DNA from: Siminovitchia acidinfaciens
GTDB lineage: Bacteria > Bacillota > Bacilli > Bacillales > Bacillaceae_C
Length of the DNA stretch: 64,000 bases
Reading direction: 5' to 3'
Assembly (NCBI RefSeq): GCF_003605385.1
Contig: NZ_QYTV02000004.1
Span: 186,001 to 250,000 of the forward strand
This document shows, one piece after another, positions 53,520-62,267 of this stretch. The notes below the pieces were generated by a model. The model did not search any database. It saw only the letters and a program-made list of their open reading frames with translations, and had not been told where the DNA came from. A program made the position numbers and the translations under genes. Within the stretch, counting starts at the first letter, position 1; each line of letters starts with the position of its first letter.

Positions 53520-54572
53520 ATGATTAAAGAATGGAACTTACTACGGGCTGTTGCTTGTTTAAGTATTGTTTTTCTTCATAGCACTACTCAAACTTCAAGA
53601 ATTGTTGGTCATTTACAGAATGATTTCTATTCCCTTGGGAGAATATTGCTATGTTTTGCAACCCCTACGTTCATTGTCCTCTCAATTATCATTTTAGCTA
53701 ATCGCTATTCTAATAAGATGCCTGATAACTTTTGGAAGAAGCGAATTAAATTTATATTAATTCCATTTATATCCTTCGGTATTATCGATGCCCTGGTTTC
53801 AAAGTACTTCAATGAAAATATATTGATTTGGGAAAAGATCCTAGAAAATATTTTCACCGGAAACTTTGTAGGATGGTTTATTTTAGTGATTTTTCAGTTG
53901 TATGCTCTCCATCATTTAGTTGTACATTTTAAGTTAGCCATGAGGTGGTTTTTGCCTACTAGTCTTCTATTAATGTTTTCCTACCTTTATATGATTAATA
54001 GTGGCTTAGTTAATCTAGGGGATTATTCACATATGAATAAACTTCCAATTATAGCATGGTTGGGATACTTTTCATTTGCGTTTATAATTGGTAAGCATTA
54101 TAGCAGAATTTCTTTATTTCTTTTTCGTTATCGTTGGTGGACGCTATTATTAGTGGCAATTTCATTAATTATCGTCTACTTTTCATATGAAGCAGGCATA
54201 AGAGGTGTGCATTCAAGAAGATTAGATTTGTTTCCTTTAGTCTTTTCTATTAGCTCTGCAATATTAGCTTGGGGGCAGTTAATTCCCAATAATAATCTTA
54301 TTAACATAATTAGTAACTACTCTTTTGGCATTTATTTAATCCATTGGCAATATCAGCGAATATTTGCAACTTATATTTCAAATTTATTTTCTAGCTACCT
54401 TGCAAATGTCACAGTTTTATTTGTCATATCGTTATTGGCATCAATCTTTACTGTTAAATTGATTTCTGTAATACCGTTTGGTTCCTTTATTGTAGGGAAA
54501 ATTAAAAAGCGTAAACTTTTACAAGGTAATATTAAAAAACGGATAGATCAGAACGGAGAATTAGCTGGATAG
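53520..54572 (+). CDS. Acyltransferase-3 family membrane protein
   Basis: The 350-residue protein has about ten membrane helices and the acyltransferase-3 start KEWNLLRAVACLSIVFLHSTT, with the conserved Arg and catalytic His. Later segments include FWKKRIKFILIPF and SFGIYLIHWQYQRI. Such enzymes move acetyl or other acyl groups across the membrane to polysaccharides, peptidoglycan or teichoic acid. There is no SGNH partner domain as in OatA, but an SGNH hydrolase is encoded at 27500. AGAGGTG precedes the ATG at 53520, and the promoter position confirms it. It stands between an autolysin and the tagD-tagB pair, so a wall polymer is the probable target. Confidence 0.85.
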   Translation: MIKEWNLLRAVACLSIVFLHSTTQTSRIVGHLQNDFYSLGRILLCFATPTFIVLSIIILANRYSNKMPDNFWKKRIKFILIPFISFGIIDALVSKYFNENILIWEKILENIFTGNFVGWFILVIFQLYALHHLVVHFKLAMRWFLPTSLLLMFSYLYMINSGLVNLGDYSHMNKLPIIAWLGYFSFAFIIGKHYSRISLFLFRYRWWTLLLVAISLIIVYFSYEAGIRGVHSRRLDLFPLVFSISSAILAWGQLIPNNNLINIISNYSFGIYLIHWQYQRIFATYISNLFSSYLANVTVLFVISLLASIFTVKLISVIPFGSFIVGKIKKRKLLQGNIKKRIDQNGELAG

Positions 54573-54618
54573 AAAATTATCAAAGGTGCAGCTTTAAAGA
54601 TCACACTTTATTTAGTCA

Positions 54619-54639
54619 GGATTAAAAGTTTCTTAATCC
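54619..54639 (+). terminator. Weak hairpin after the acyltransferase gene
   Basis: GGATTAA and TTAATCC pair around 7 nt; the following ATTCTTTATG is only mildly T-rich. It may be a leaky terminator before tagD. Confidence 0.4.
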
Positions 54640-54702
54640 ATTCTTTATGATTGCTACCTGTGATATATTTATAAATAAAGTTTAAAATTACGGAGGTTTC
54701 CG

Positions 54703-55101
54703 ATGAAAAAAGTAATTACGTATGGAACATTCGATTTACTTCATACAGGACATATTAATATTCTGCGCCGAGCCAAGGAATACGGGGATTATTTGATTGT
54801 GGCAATTTCTTCTGATGAGTTTAACGCCTTAAAAGGAAAAAAGGCGTATTACACATTTGAGCAACGCAAAGCTATTCTAGAGGCTGTCCGCTATGTGGAT
54901 GAGGTTATTCCCGAGCATACATGGGAACAGAAAGTAGAAGATGTTCAAAAGCACAATGTTGATGTCTTTGTAATGGGCGATGACTGGGAAGGAAAGTTTG
55001 ACTTCTTAAAGGAGTACTGTGATGTTGTATACCTTCCAAGAACAGTAGGCATTTCCACAACAAAAATTAAAAATGACTTAAATAAAGCGAATAATGGTTA
55101 G
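54703..55101 (+). CDS. tagD: Glycerol-3-phosphate cytidylyltransferase TagD, copy 2
   Basis: The 132-residue enzyme has TYGTFDLLHTGHINIL with the HxGH motif, VFVMGDDWEGKFDFLK and the intact signature RTVGISTTKIKNDL. It makes CDP-glycerol for the glycerophosphotransferases in the window. The length is like B. subtilis TagD (129). CGGAGG precedes the ATG. It overlaps the next gene by eight bases, so CDP-glycerol synthesis and primase are co-translated. Since copy 1 has an altered signature, this is probably the main TagD. Confidence 0.93.
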   Translation: MKKVITYGTFDLLHTGHINILRRAKEYGDYLIVAISSDEFNALKGKKAYYTFEQRKAILEAVRYVDEVIPEHTWEQKVEDVQKHNVDVFVMGDDWEGKFDFLKEYCDVVYLPRTVGISTTKIKNDLNKANNG

Positions 55102-56266
55102 GGAAGCTGCAATCCAGCTATATCTGTTTGTTTTTCGCTTTTTCTTTACATTATTCAGCTTTTGTCCCCAAAAGAAGAAAACAACATTCGTTGCTTCCTT
55201 TGGGGACAATGTTTTGTTTACGATGAAAGAGCTGAATAGGCAGACGGATGACCAAATTGTTATTTTAAAAACTGCTTCATGCCGGGTGGATTTTGAAGGA
55301 ACTGTATTAAACTTTGAACCCAAGCATCTTATGGATTGGATTCGCTCCATTTATCATTTAGCGACTTCAGATGTGATTTTTATTGACAACTACTTTGGCT
55401 TTTTGGCATCAATCCAGTTTAAGCCAAATGTAAAATGCATCCAGCTTTGGCATGCCGCTGGTGCCATTAAGCAATTTGGACTTAAGGATCCTTCCATTGA
55501 AAATCGATCCCAAAAGGCACTCCAGCGATTTGAAAAGGTATACAGCCGATTCGATTATGTGATTGTAGGCGGCGAAAAAATGGCTAATATTTTTCTTGAA
55601 AGTTTTAGGATCAGAGAAGAGAACCTTCTCCGTACCGGAATTCCACGAACGGATTTCTTTTTTGACGAGACGGCCATGCAGGAAGCTGCCGATGCTTTAA
55701 TAAAGGAATTCCCTCTCATTCAACAGAAGAAGGTCATTTTATATGCTCCCACATATCGCGAGAATGAATTCAATGTGTCATCCCTTCCGCTGGACATCGA
55801 TCAAATGCATCAACAATTCAAAGATGAATATATATTATTGTTACGTCTACATCCTGCGGTCCGTTTAGATTTTTCCAATCACTACCCTGACTTTGTATTC
55901 GATGTATCTAACCACCCAGATATCAATCAGCTATTAATCGTGACCGACATTTTAATTTCAGATTACTCATCCATTCCATTTGAGTTTTCTCTTTTACAAA
56001 GACCCATGGCCTTTTTTGCATATGATTTGGAGGAATACGAAAAATCCCGAGGTTTTTGGGAACCGTACGAGCAGCTTGTTCCAGGCCCGGTTGTTTTTAA
56101 TACAAAAGATTTGATTGAGGCCATACAAAAATATGATTTTGACTTTAATCAAATTGTAAACTTTGCAAATGAGTGGAACGAATTTTCGACAGGAACCTCC
56201 AGTACCCGCTTGATTCAGGCGATTTACGCAAAAGGGGAAAATGTGACAGGTGCAGATAATGGGTAA
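55094..56266 (+). CDS. tagB: CDP-glycerol glycerophosphotransferase, TagB-like primase
   Basis: The 390-residue enzyme belongs to the same superfamily as the two TagF-like proteins but differs in key blocks: LWHAAGAIKQFGLKD, YAPTYRENEFNVSSLPLD, LLRLHPAVRLDF and ILISDYSSIPFEFSLLQRP. The HAAGA and SSIPFE variants are those of TagB, which adds the first glycerol-phosphate to the ManNAc-GlcNAc linkage unit. An N-terminal hydrophobic/amphipathic stretch (residues 5-22) favours membrane binding. It follows tagD with an eight-base overlap, the classic tagD/tagB partnership. Confidence 0.87.
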   Translation: MVREAAIQLYLFVFRFFFTLFSFCPQKKKTTFVASFGDNVLFTMKELNRQTDDQIVILKTASCRVDFEGTVLNFEPKHLMDWIRSIYHLATSDVIFIDNYFGFLASIQFKPNVKCIQLWHAAGAIKQFGLKDPSIENRSQKALQRFEKVYSRFDYVIVGGEKMANIFLESFRIREENLLRTGIPRTDFFFDETAMQEAADALIKEFPLIQQKKVILYAPTYRENEFNVSSLPLDIDQMHQQFKDEYILLLRLHPAVRLDFSNHYPDFVFDVSNHPDINQLLIVTDILISDYSSIPFEFSLLQRPMAFFAYDLEEYEKSRGFWEPYEQLVPGPVVFNTKDLIEAIQKYDFDFNQIVNFANEWNEFSTGTSSTRLIQAIYAKGENVTGADNG

Positions 56267-56353
56267 CTTTCTAAATAATAGGTATGTACGGTAAACCCAA
56301 ATGATAGTATTATAGAGAGTAGCGTATATACATTGAAAAGGAGTTCAACCCAA

Positions 56354-57379
56354 ATGGGACGACAAAATGCTACATTAACAAAAAAACGAAAGCGTAGAAG
56401 GCGCATATTTTGGTTTGCCGTCTTTCCTTTGCTGCTTGTAGCTGCATTAGGAGCTTCTTACGGCACCTATTTATATAAGAAAGCTGAAGGCATGATGAGC
56501 GGGGCCTTTTTTGATGCACGCGGAAAGTCGGATCTCCGTGATAAAAAAGTAGACCCACATATTGATAATGTCTCAATTCTATTTATCGGGATCGATGAAA
56601 GTGAAAAGCGTGGATTTGCTGAAAACGCACGTTCTGATGCATTGATGCTCGCTACACTGAACGAAAAGGAAAAATCGGTAAAGTTGTTGACGATTCCACG
56701 TGACTCTTACGTCTACATCAAAGAAGTCGGCTATAACACAAAAATCAACCATGCACATAGTTACGGCGGGCCACGCGCGACCATTGAAACTGTTGAGGAT
56801 TTATTGGAAATTCCGGTTGATTATTATGTCCGTCTTGACTTTGAAGCCTTCATGGCAGTTGTCGATGCACTAGGCGGAATTGACGTGGATGTTCCTTATG
56901 CATTTTCTGAACAGAATTCCAGAGATAAAGCCGGCGCCATTTCGTTGGAATCAGGCTGGCAAAAGCTTGACGGAGAGGAAGCACTTGCACTTGCAAGGAC
57001 ACGGAAGCTTGACAATGATATCGAACGCGGCAAACGCCAGCAGGAAATCATGAAAGCCATCGCCAAAAAGGCGGCTAGCGGAGCTTCAATAGCCAAGTAT
57101 GGAAAAGTGATTGATGCAATCGGAGACAATATGCGGACAGACATGACATTCGATGAAATTAAAGCTTTTATTGATTACGCGGTTTCCGGTGATTTAGATA
57201 TTGAGAGTTACACGATTGAAGGTCACGATACACGGATCATGAACAGCCAGGGCCAAAACATCTATTACTGGCAATTGGATGAGGATAACCTTGCTGAAGT
57301 AAAAGGCAAGCTGAAAGACCACCTGGATATCGCCACATACGATGGTACTGAGGTTGCCAAACCTGCTACACAGGAATAA
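56354..57379 (+). CDS. LytR-CpsA-Psr family glycopolymer transferase, copy 2
   Basis: The 341-residue protein has a very basic cytoplasmic start (KKRKRRRR), one membrane helix (about 22-42) and an LCP domain. Its blocks are ILFIGIDESEKRGFAENARSDAL, LTIPRDSYVYIKEVG, KINHAHSYGG, VDALGGIDVDV and LALARTRKLDNDIERGKRQ. It should attach teichoic acid or another polymer to peptidoglycan outside the membrane. The start is the ATG at 56354, with AAAGGAG upstream; a TTG at 56333 lies inside that site. It follows tagD-tagB on the same strand and is the likely teichoic acid ligase of that unit (TagT/TagU group). Confidence 0.9.
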   Translation: MGRQNATLTKKRKRRRRIFWFAVFPLLLVAALGASYGTYLYKKAEGMMSGAFFDARGKSDLRDKKVDPHIDNVSILFIGIDESEKRGFAENARSDALMLATLNEKEKSVKLLTIPRDSYVYIKEVGYNTKINHAHSYGGPRATIETVEDLLEIPVDYYVRLDFEAFMAVVDALGGIDVDVPYAFSEQNSRDKAGAISLESGWQKLDGEEALALARTRKLDNDIERGKRQQEIMKAIAKKAASGASIAKYGKVIDAIGDNMRTDMTFDEIKAFIDYAVSGDLDIESYTIEGHDTRIMNSQGQNIYYWQLDEDNLAEVKGKLKDHLDIATYDGTEVAKPATQE

Positions 57380-57390
57380 CTGAAGAGACT

Positions 57391-57425
57391 AAAGGATGCT
57401 GAGAAATCAGCGTCCTTTTTTGTTT
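57391..57425 (+). terminator. Rho-independent terminator after the LCP gene
   Basis: AAGGATGCTGA and TCAGCGTCCTT pair with one mismatch around a 4-nt loop, followed by six T. It ends the tagD-tagB-LCP unit. Confidence 0.88.
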
Positions 57426-57545
57426 ATGAATAAGTACAAGCAAGATGATTATTAAGCCCTAAAAAACTCTAAGATGAAATGATGAACTATTAAAAACATC
57501 TAATGTTATGCCGATAATAATAAAGTAGAGAGCCTTATTATAAAT

Positions 57546-57564
57546 ACATTGTTTTTTACAATGT
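57546..57564. promoter_or_regulatory. Inverted repeat ACATTGT-N5-ACAATGT
   Basis: A perfect 7-bp inverted repeat lies 30 bp upstream of the promoter-like TTGACT (57594-57599) and TATATC (57616-57621, 16 bp apart) that should serve the amidase gene. It may be an operator. Confidence 0.4.
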
Positions 57565-57740
57565 CTAACGGAATATTCCTGCTCAAAAGTGTATTGACTA
57601 CACCATTATTATTGTTATATCATGACTTAGGTCTTATGGATAAAATTTCCTTTTATTGAATGGATTGATAGATAGTTGAAATTAATAGGCCACTATCTAC
57701 CTTTTCAAATAGATCAATCAAAACTAAGGGGTGTACATAA

Positions 57741-59171
57741 GTGAAAAGGAATTTATTTTTATTGTTGTTGACGATAGGATTGACTATCGGTCCATTTGGC
57801 AACATGGTTGCTGCTCAAACAGTAAAAAAAGTAGTCGTTGACCCAGGGCATGGCGGCTGGGATTCCGGTGCAGTTGGTAATGGACTGCTTGAAAAAGATC
57901 TCACATTAAAAATTTCCCGAAAGGTAAATCAAAATCTAGTTAACAACTATGTTGTTGATACAAGAATGACACGGGATTCAGATGTCTACTTATCATTGAA
58001 ACAGCGGACAGACTTTGCAAATAACTGGGGAGCCAATTTGTTCCTTTCTATTCACATCAATGCTAGCGGTGGATCAGGCTATGAAGATTATATCCACAAC
58101 AAAACTGCAACTCCTGAGGATAAGAAGGTGCAGGCTGAAATAAACAAAGAAATAAACAAGATTCTTATTGAGTATAATAAGAAAAATCGTGGCCAAAAAC
58201 AGGCAAATTTTCATGTATTAAGAGAATCAAAGATGGCTTCCATATTACTTGAAATACTTTTTATTGATAATAAATCAGATGCTCAACTATTAAAAAACGA
58301 AAAGTTTTTAAACGATATTTCAGAGGCGATTTCAACAGGTGTCGGTAATGCATTGGCTCTCCCTAAAAAAGGAAGCAACGTGGTTGGAACCTCTAATCCA
58401 AATAACTCAGCTATAGAAAAGGTTAATATCTCAAAGGCAACCGGGACTTACATTGTAACGGCAAATTCACTTAATGTCCGTACAGGTGATGGTACTAGTT
58501 ATCCTACTATCGGATCTTTAAAAAAGAATGAACAGATAAATGTTACAGGGGTTACCTCTAAGAAATGGTATCAATTTTCTTATAAAGGGAAAACAGGCTA
58601 TGTTAGCGGGGCGTATTTAAAAGTTAAGCCCGCCGTTCCTAAGCCTGCGCCGAAGCCTGCCGCTAAGCCAAAAAGTGATCCATTTAAGGTCACCAAAGCA
58701 AGCGGGACATACATTGTCACAGCCAACTCACTAAATGTGCGCACAGGAAACAGCACCAAATACAGTTCCCTTGGTTCTCTTAAAAAAAATAATCAAGTGA
58801 ATGTAACGGGTAAAACATCAAACAATTGGTATCAGATCAAATTTAAAGGAAAAACTGGTTACGTTAGTGGAGCTTATCTGAGGGCTAAGCCTGTGGCCGC
58901 TAAGCCCGCTCCTAAGCCTGCATCGAAGCCTGCCGCTAAACCAAAAAGCGCCCCGGCCAAGGCTTCCAAAGTAAGCGGAACATATATTGTAACTGCCAGT
59001 TCTTTGAATGTACGCACAGGAAACAGCACCAAACACAGCTCTTTGGGCTCTCTCAAAAAGAATAATCAAGTAAGTGTAACGGGCAAAACTTCAAACAATT
59101 GGTATCAAATTAAGTATAAGGGAAAAACCGGTTATATCAGCGGGGCGTATTTGAAGATGAAAGCAGTTTAA
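57741..59171 (+). CDS. N-acetylmuramoyl-L-alanine amidase (Amidase_3) with SH3b repeats
   Basis: The 476-residue secreted autolysin has a signal peptide (1-25, ending MVAAQ) and a zinc amidase domain (about 30-205). The amidase blocks are VVDPGHGGWDSGAVGNG, NLFLSIHINA and SILLEILFIDN, containing the metal His, Glu and catalytic Glu. Three SH3b repeats (about 231-295, 316-377, 408-472) share SLNVRTGNST, VTGKTSNNWYQI and GKTGYVSGAYL and are joined by Lys/Pro/Ala linkers. It cuts the bond between muramic acid and stem peptide. A TAA ends the frame just where a fourth linker and repeat continue in the same frame to 59405, so the gene is probably cut short by one mutation. Read through, the product would have 554 residues. 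Confidence 0.9.
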   Translation: MKRNLFLLLLTIGLTIGPFGNMVAAQTVKKVVVDPGHGGWDSGAVGNGLLEKDLTLKISRKVNQNLVNNYVVDTRMTRDSDVYLSLKQRTDFANNWGANLFLSIHINASGGSGYEDYIHNKTATPEDKKVQAEINKEINKILIEYNKKNRGQKQANFHVLRESKMASILLEILFIDNKSDAQLLKNEKFLNDISEAISTGVGNALALPKKGSNVVGTSNPNNSAIEKVNISKATGTYIVTANSLNVRTGDGTSYPTIGSLKKNEQINVTGVTSKKWYQFSYKGKTGYVSGAYLKVKPAVPKPAPKPAAKPKSDPFKVTKASGTYIVTANSLNVRTGNSTKYSSLGSLKKNNQVNVTGKTSNNWYQIKFKGKTGYVSGAYLRAKPVAAKPAPKPASKPAAKPKSAPAKASKVSGTYIVTASSLNVRTGNSTKHSSLGSLKKNNQVSVTGKTSNNWYQIKYKGKTGYISGAYLKMKAV

Positions 59172-59405
59172 GCAGCTAAACCAAAGCCCAAGAGCACCGT
59201 TAAAGTAGCTAAAGCAAAAGGTACATACAGGGTTACAGCAAGTAAATTGAATGTCCGATCAGGGAACACTGCTTCTCACTCAAAAATCGGAAGTTTAAGC
59301 CGAGGCAAAAGAGTCACTGTAACAGGCAAGACGCCGAACGGTTGGTACCGTATCAGTCATCTTGGCAAGGTTGGATATGTCAGTGGGCAATATTTAAAGG
59401 CATAA
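59172..59405 (+). pseudogene. In-frame fourth SH3b repeat beyond the amidase stop codon
   Basis: Directly after the TAA at 59169-59171 the same frame continues AAKPKPKSTVKVAKAKGTYR. It then completes a full SH3b repeat (KLNVRSGNT, VTGKTPNGWYRI, GKVGYVSGQYLKA) ending at its own TAA. Linker and repeat match the three before it, so this was once part of the amidase. Confidence 0.85.
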
Positions 59406-59415
59406 AGATTTTAAT

Positions 59416-59453
59416 GAGGGGCGTGCTAATAGCACAGCCTCTTTCTATTTTTT
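59416..59453 (+). terminator. Rho-independent terminator after the amidase locus
   Basis: GTGCT-AAT-AGCAC with flanking GAGG/CCTC pairing is followed by a T-rich run. It lies after the ancestral, not the present, stop codon. Confidence 0.8.
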
Positions 59454-59495
59454 CTGTTTTTTACTTTAGTATACTTCACCGACAAAAACTGCCTT

Positions 59496-59699
59496 TCACA
59501 AAAATCTCCCGCTCGCCACTCTTAAAACTCTATAATACTCCGGGATGGTAGATGAACGTTGTCCCCATCCGACTCTGAGACCATATCGGTTAACATAGTT
59601 CCAGTTATTAACCCACTCTTCAATCTCTGAATGGTCCGGCCCTCCTTTCAAACTTGTAAATGCTTTAATAACGGCTTTATTATGGTTGGTTATTTGCAT
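59496..59699 (-). CDS. Possible small protein of 67 residues, unknown function
   Basis: The ATG complementary to 59697-59699 opens a frame of 67 residues: MQITNHNKAVIKAFTSLKGG, then a segment rich in Trp, Tyr, Asn and Arg (NNWNYVNRYGLRVGWGQRS). Codon use looks coding-like, but the ribosome site (GTGGA) is poor and I recognise no family. It lies just beyond the terminator of the second tagO. It may be the remaining end of a lost gene. Confidence 0.35.
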   Translation of the reverse strand: MQITNHNKAVIKAFTSLKGGPDHSEIEEWVNNWNYVNRYGLRVGWGQRSSTIPEYYRVLRVASGRFL

Positions 59700-59720
59700 T
59701 GCATTCCACTTATAAGCATC

Positions 59721-59767
59721 AAAAAGAGCACAAGCTCGGACCCTACGTCCGTTCTCATGCTCTTTTT
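59721..59767. terminator. Bidirectional terminator overlapping the tagO copy 2 stop codon
   Basis: AAAAAGAGCA and TGCTCTTTTT with inner CGGAC/GTCCG pairing form a long stem with T-runs on both strands. The stop codon of tagO copy 2 (59755-59757) lies inside the stem. Confidence 0.82.
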
Positions 59768-60822
59768 CTGCGTTGTATGCGGTGTGCCTGCCTGCCCTCC
59801 ATGATGCGGAGAAGCGGTTTGTAATCCTTGCTAACAAGGCCTACAATTTCTACAAATATTTCGATGGCGAAGATCAATACTAATAGAATCAGCAGTGATC
59901 CCCATACAGTCGACATGGAAAAAATGACGGCTGCCAAGCTGAACATCACAGCAATCCCATAAATAACAAGCACTGTCTGCCGGTGTGAAAAACCAGAGTT
60001 CAATATGCGGTGGTGCAAATGGTACTTATCCGGTGCCATTAGCGGCCTGTTGTGGATGATCCTTCGGATGATTGCAAAGAAAGTATCTGAAATAGGAACG
60101 CCCAAAATAATCACCGGAATGATTAATGAGAAAAAGGTGATATTTTTAAATCCAAGCAATGAAAGCAGGGCAATCATGTAGCCAAGGAATAACGCTCCCG
60201 TATCGCCCATGAATATTTTTGCCGGATAAAAGTTATAGACCAAGAAGCCTAATGTGCTCCCCAAAACAATCATCGCGATTGTTAATACAAACATATCCCC
60301 TTGTAAAAAGGCCATGAAGCTGACGGTTATGAGCGCAATGGAGGAAACACCTGCCGCGAGTCCGTCCAGGCCGTCAATTAAATTGATGGCATTGGTGATT
60401 CCCACAATCCAGAGGATCGTGATTGGTATGCTCAAATAACCGAACTGCAGCTCCCCTCCGAATGGAAGGTTGATAAATTCAAGGTCAAATCCACCGCTGA
60501 TGGCTACGATTGCAGCAGTCACCTGCCCCAACAGCTTATATTTAGGGGCGATGTCATAAATATCGTCCAGCATCCCGGTGGCAATGATGATCAAACTTCC
60601 AATGACCAGATAGATCATGTGCGGATCCTCCGGCCTAAAAATTAAGAGTCCAACTAGGAAGCTGATGTATATGGCCAAGCCGCCCAGTCGGGGCATCAAC
60701 GTTTTGTGCACCTTCCTGTGGTCCGGCTGGTCGGTTATTCTATATTTTATTGCAAGTTTTTTCACTAAAGGGGTAATTAGAATTGAGGCTATAAAACAAA
60801 GTATTAACATGAAAAACTCCAA
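59755..60822 (-). CDS. tagO: Undecaprenyl-phosphate GlcNAc-1-phosphate transferase (TagO/WecA family), copy 2
   Basis: The 355-residue membrane enzyme is collinear with copy 1 at 20290. It has HKTLMPRLGGLAIYISF, GMLDDIYDIAPKYKL, NAINLIDGLDGLAAG, YNFYPAKIFMGDTGALFLGY and YHLHHRILNSGFSHRQ, with about ten helices. It begins at a TTG with AAGGAGGGG eight bases upstream. It lies 70 bases after tagA on the same strand, so the two linkage-unit enzymes form one transcript. That pairing suggests this copy is the dedicated teichoic acid TagO. The tail ends in a basic RIQRRKRA. Confidence 0.92.
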   Translation of the reverse strand: MEFFMLILCFIASILITPLVKKLAIKYRITDQPDHRKVHKTLMPRLGGLAIYISFLVGLLIFRPEDPHMIYLVIGSLIIIATGMLDDIYDIAPKYKLLGQVTAAIVAISGGFDLEFINLPFGGELQFGYLSIPITILWIVGITNAINLIDGLDGLAAGVSSIALITVSFMAFLQGDMFVLTIAMIVLGSTLGFLVYNFYPAKIFMGDTGALFLGYMIALLSLLGFKNITFFSLIIPVIILGVPISDTFFAIIRRIIHNRPLMAPDKYHLHHRILNSGFSHRQTVLVIYGIAVMFSLAAVIFSMSTVWGSLLILLVLIFAIEIFVEIVGLVSKDYKPLLRIMEGRQAHRIQRRKRA

Positions 60823-60892
60823 CTTTGTACCCCTCCTTAATAAAAAAATCCTAGTTTACTATAGTACATCATATCTCTATCCAATCCGGTTT

Positions 60893-61633
60893 TCAACTAG
60901 ACCTGGAATCTTGTTTTCTTGTAAATATCACTTTAAGCATAAATATTGGGAGGAATGTCATCCTTTTCCACCTTTGCGGCTGTTTGATCAGTCGATAAAG
61001 CCATTCGATGTTCAGTTTGCGCCAAAGTGCGGGTGCACGCTTGACTGTTCCGGATAATACATCAAAGCTTCCGCCCACTCCCATGAAAATTCCTTGTTGG
61101 AACAAATGGGCGTTGTTCCTAATCCATCTTTCCTGCCTAGGAAAACCCAATGCAACAAACACTATGTCCGGATTGGATTCTTGAACCATTGTTGCCACTT
61201 CCGGATCTTCTTCATTAAAAAACCCATGATGACAGCCGGCAATTTGGATGCCAGGATAATCATGTTTGACGTTGTCGATTGCTTTATTCAGTACATTTTC
61301 CCTTGCTCCAAGAAAGAAAACCCTTAGTTGCTCCTTATTTGCGATTGTAAGGAGATCCTTCATCAAATCAAAGCCTGGAATTCTTTCGGGAAGCGGATTT
61401 TTTAAAAGCTTGGCCCCCATGATGATTCCAATCCCGTCAGGCAATATGTAATCTGCAGATTGGACAATATTTTTATACTGCGAATCCCGTTGGGCATACA
61501 TCACAATTTCAGGGTTTGCCGTGACAATGAATGTTTTTTTATTATCCCTGATACGTTTTTCCAATGTATAGATAATTTCTGTTTTTGTTGTATGTTCAAA
61601 CTCGATGCCGAGTACATCCACTTTTTTTGACAT
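60893..61633 (-). CDS. tagA: N-acetylmannosaminyltransferase TagA (WecG/TagA/CpsF family)
   Basis: The 246-residue GT26 enzyme adds ManNAc from UDP-ManNAc to undecaprenyl-PP-GlcNAc, the second step of the teichoic acid linkage unit. Family blocks are VTANPEIVMYAQRD, LPDGIGIIMGAKLL, FFLGARENVLNKA, IVFVALGFPRQERWI and GVGGSFDVLSGTVKRAPALWRKLNIEWLYRLI. The C-terminal basic stretch binds the membrane. I prefer the ATG complementary to 61631-61633 (TGGAG upstream); an ATG four codons earlier has no site. The UDP-ManNAc-forming epimerase is not in the window. Confidence 0.92.
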   Translation of the reverse strand: MSKKVDVLGIEFEHTTKTEIIYTLEKRIRDNKKTFIVTANPEIVMYAQRDSQYKNIVQSADYILPDGIGIIMGAKLLKNPLPERIPGFDLMKDLLTIANKEQLRVFFLGARENVLNKAIDNVKHDYPGIQIAGCHHGFFNEEDPEVATMVQESNPDIVFVALGFPRQERWIRNNAHLFQQGIFMGVGGSFDVLSGTVKRAPALWRKLNIEWLYRLIKQPQRWKRMTFLPIFMLKVIFTRKQDSRSS

Positions 61634-61645
61634 TTTTTGCTCCAT

Positions 61646-62267
61646 TATTGAAAATCTTCTGGACTGATAATCTATTATATCAAATTTTGCGAGTGATTTG
61701 TTGAATTCCTACTATAAGGATCAACAAATATTATATCACGGTGGCTAAGCGTAAAGGTTAACAAATTATTACAGCTTGAGGTCACGGCATTACAGCTTGG
61801 GATCTGGCCCCAGCTTGGGGGGTCTGGCCCCCGCCAGTAATAAAGGGGGAGGCACCCTTTCGGCGGCCGCCCCGGCGCTAATCAAACGTTTGATTAATAT
61901 AGTTTCCTGGGAGGTTTTGTCGTTTTTTAAGCGGAAATGGTTGGCGTAATAAGTTGTAGAAGCACATCATGGAGCTGCAATTCACAATTATGAATCTGGC
62001 CAGGCGTAGTCAAAAAATTTGAGATATCTAGCCACTCGGTTTTAAGAAAATAGATCTAGAAATATAATGCCATAGAGAAATAAAAGCAATGGTAGCTTTA
62101 GTTCATTAGGGTATGTTTTCCAAATATTGGATTATTCAATTCCATCCATCTCAATGTAGAGGAAGAAATCTTAATGGTTAAACATAACCATGTTCATCGA
62201 AAATCCCAGGGATTGATAAGTTGCCAATATTATTATTTTGTCCTCAATTATGCGGCTTCGATTAAGC
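61646..62267. other. Non-coding region with a GC-rich island
   Basis: About 620 bases without a supported gene. The first part (61646-61780) is the tagA promoter side. A GC-rich island at about 61775-61880 contrasts with the AT-rich surroundings and is described separately. The remainder up to the nagB terminator shows nothing I recognise. Confidence 0.5.
61820..61896. repeat. GC-rich hairpin plus 18-bp palindrome
   Basis: GGGT-CTGG-CCCCC (61820-61832) pairs with GGGGG-AGGC-ACCC (61845-61857) around a 12-nt loop. Twenty-one bases on, TAATCAAACGTTTGATTA (61879-61896) is a perfect palindrome of the kind TetR-family regulators bind. A degenerate relative of the palindrome lies at 63298-63316. 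The composition suggests an intergenic repeat element. Confidence 0.5.
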
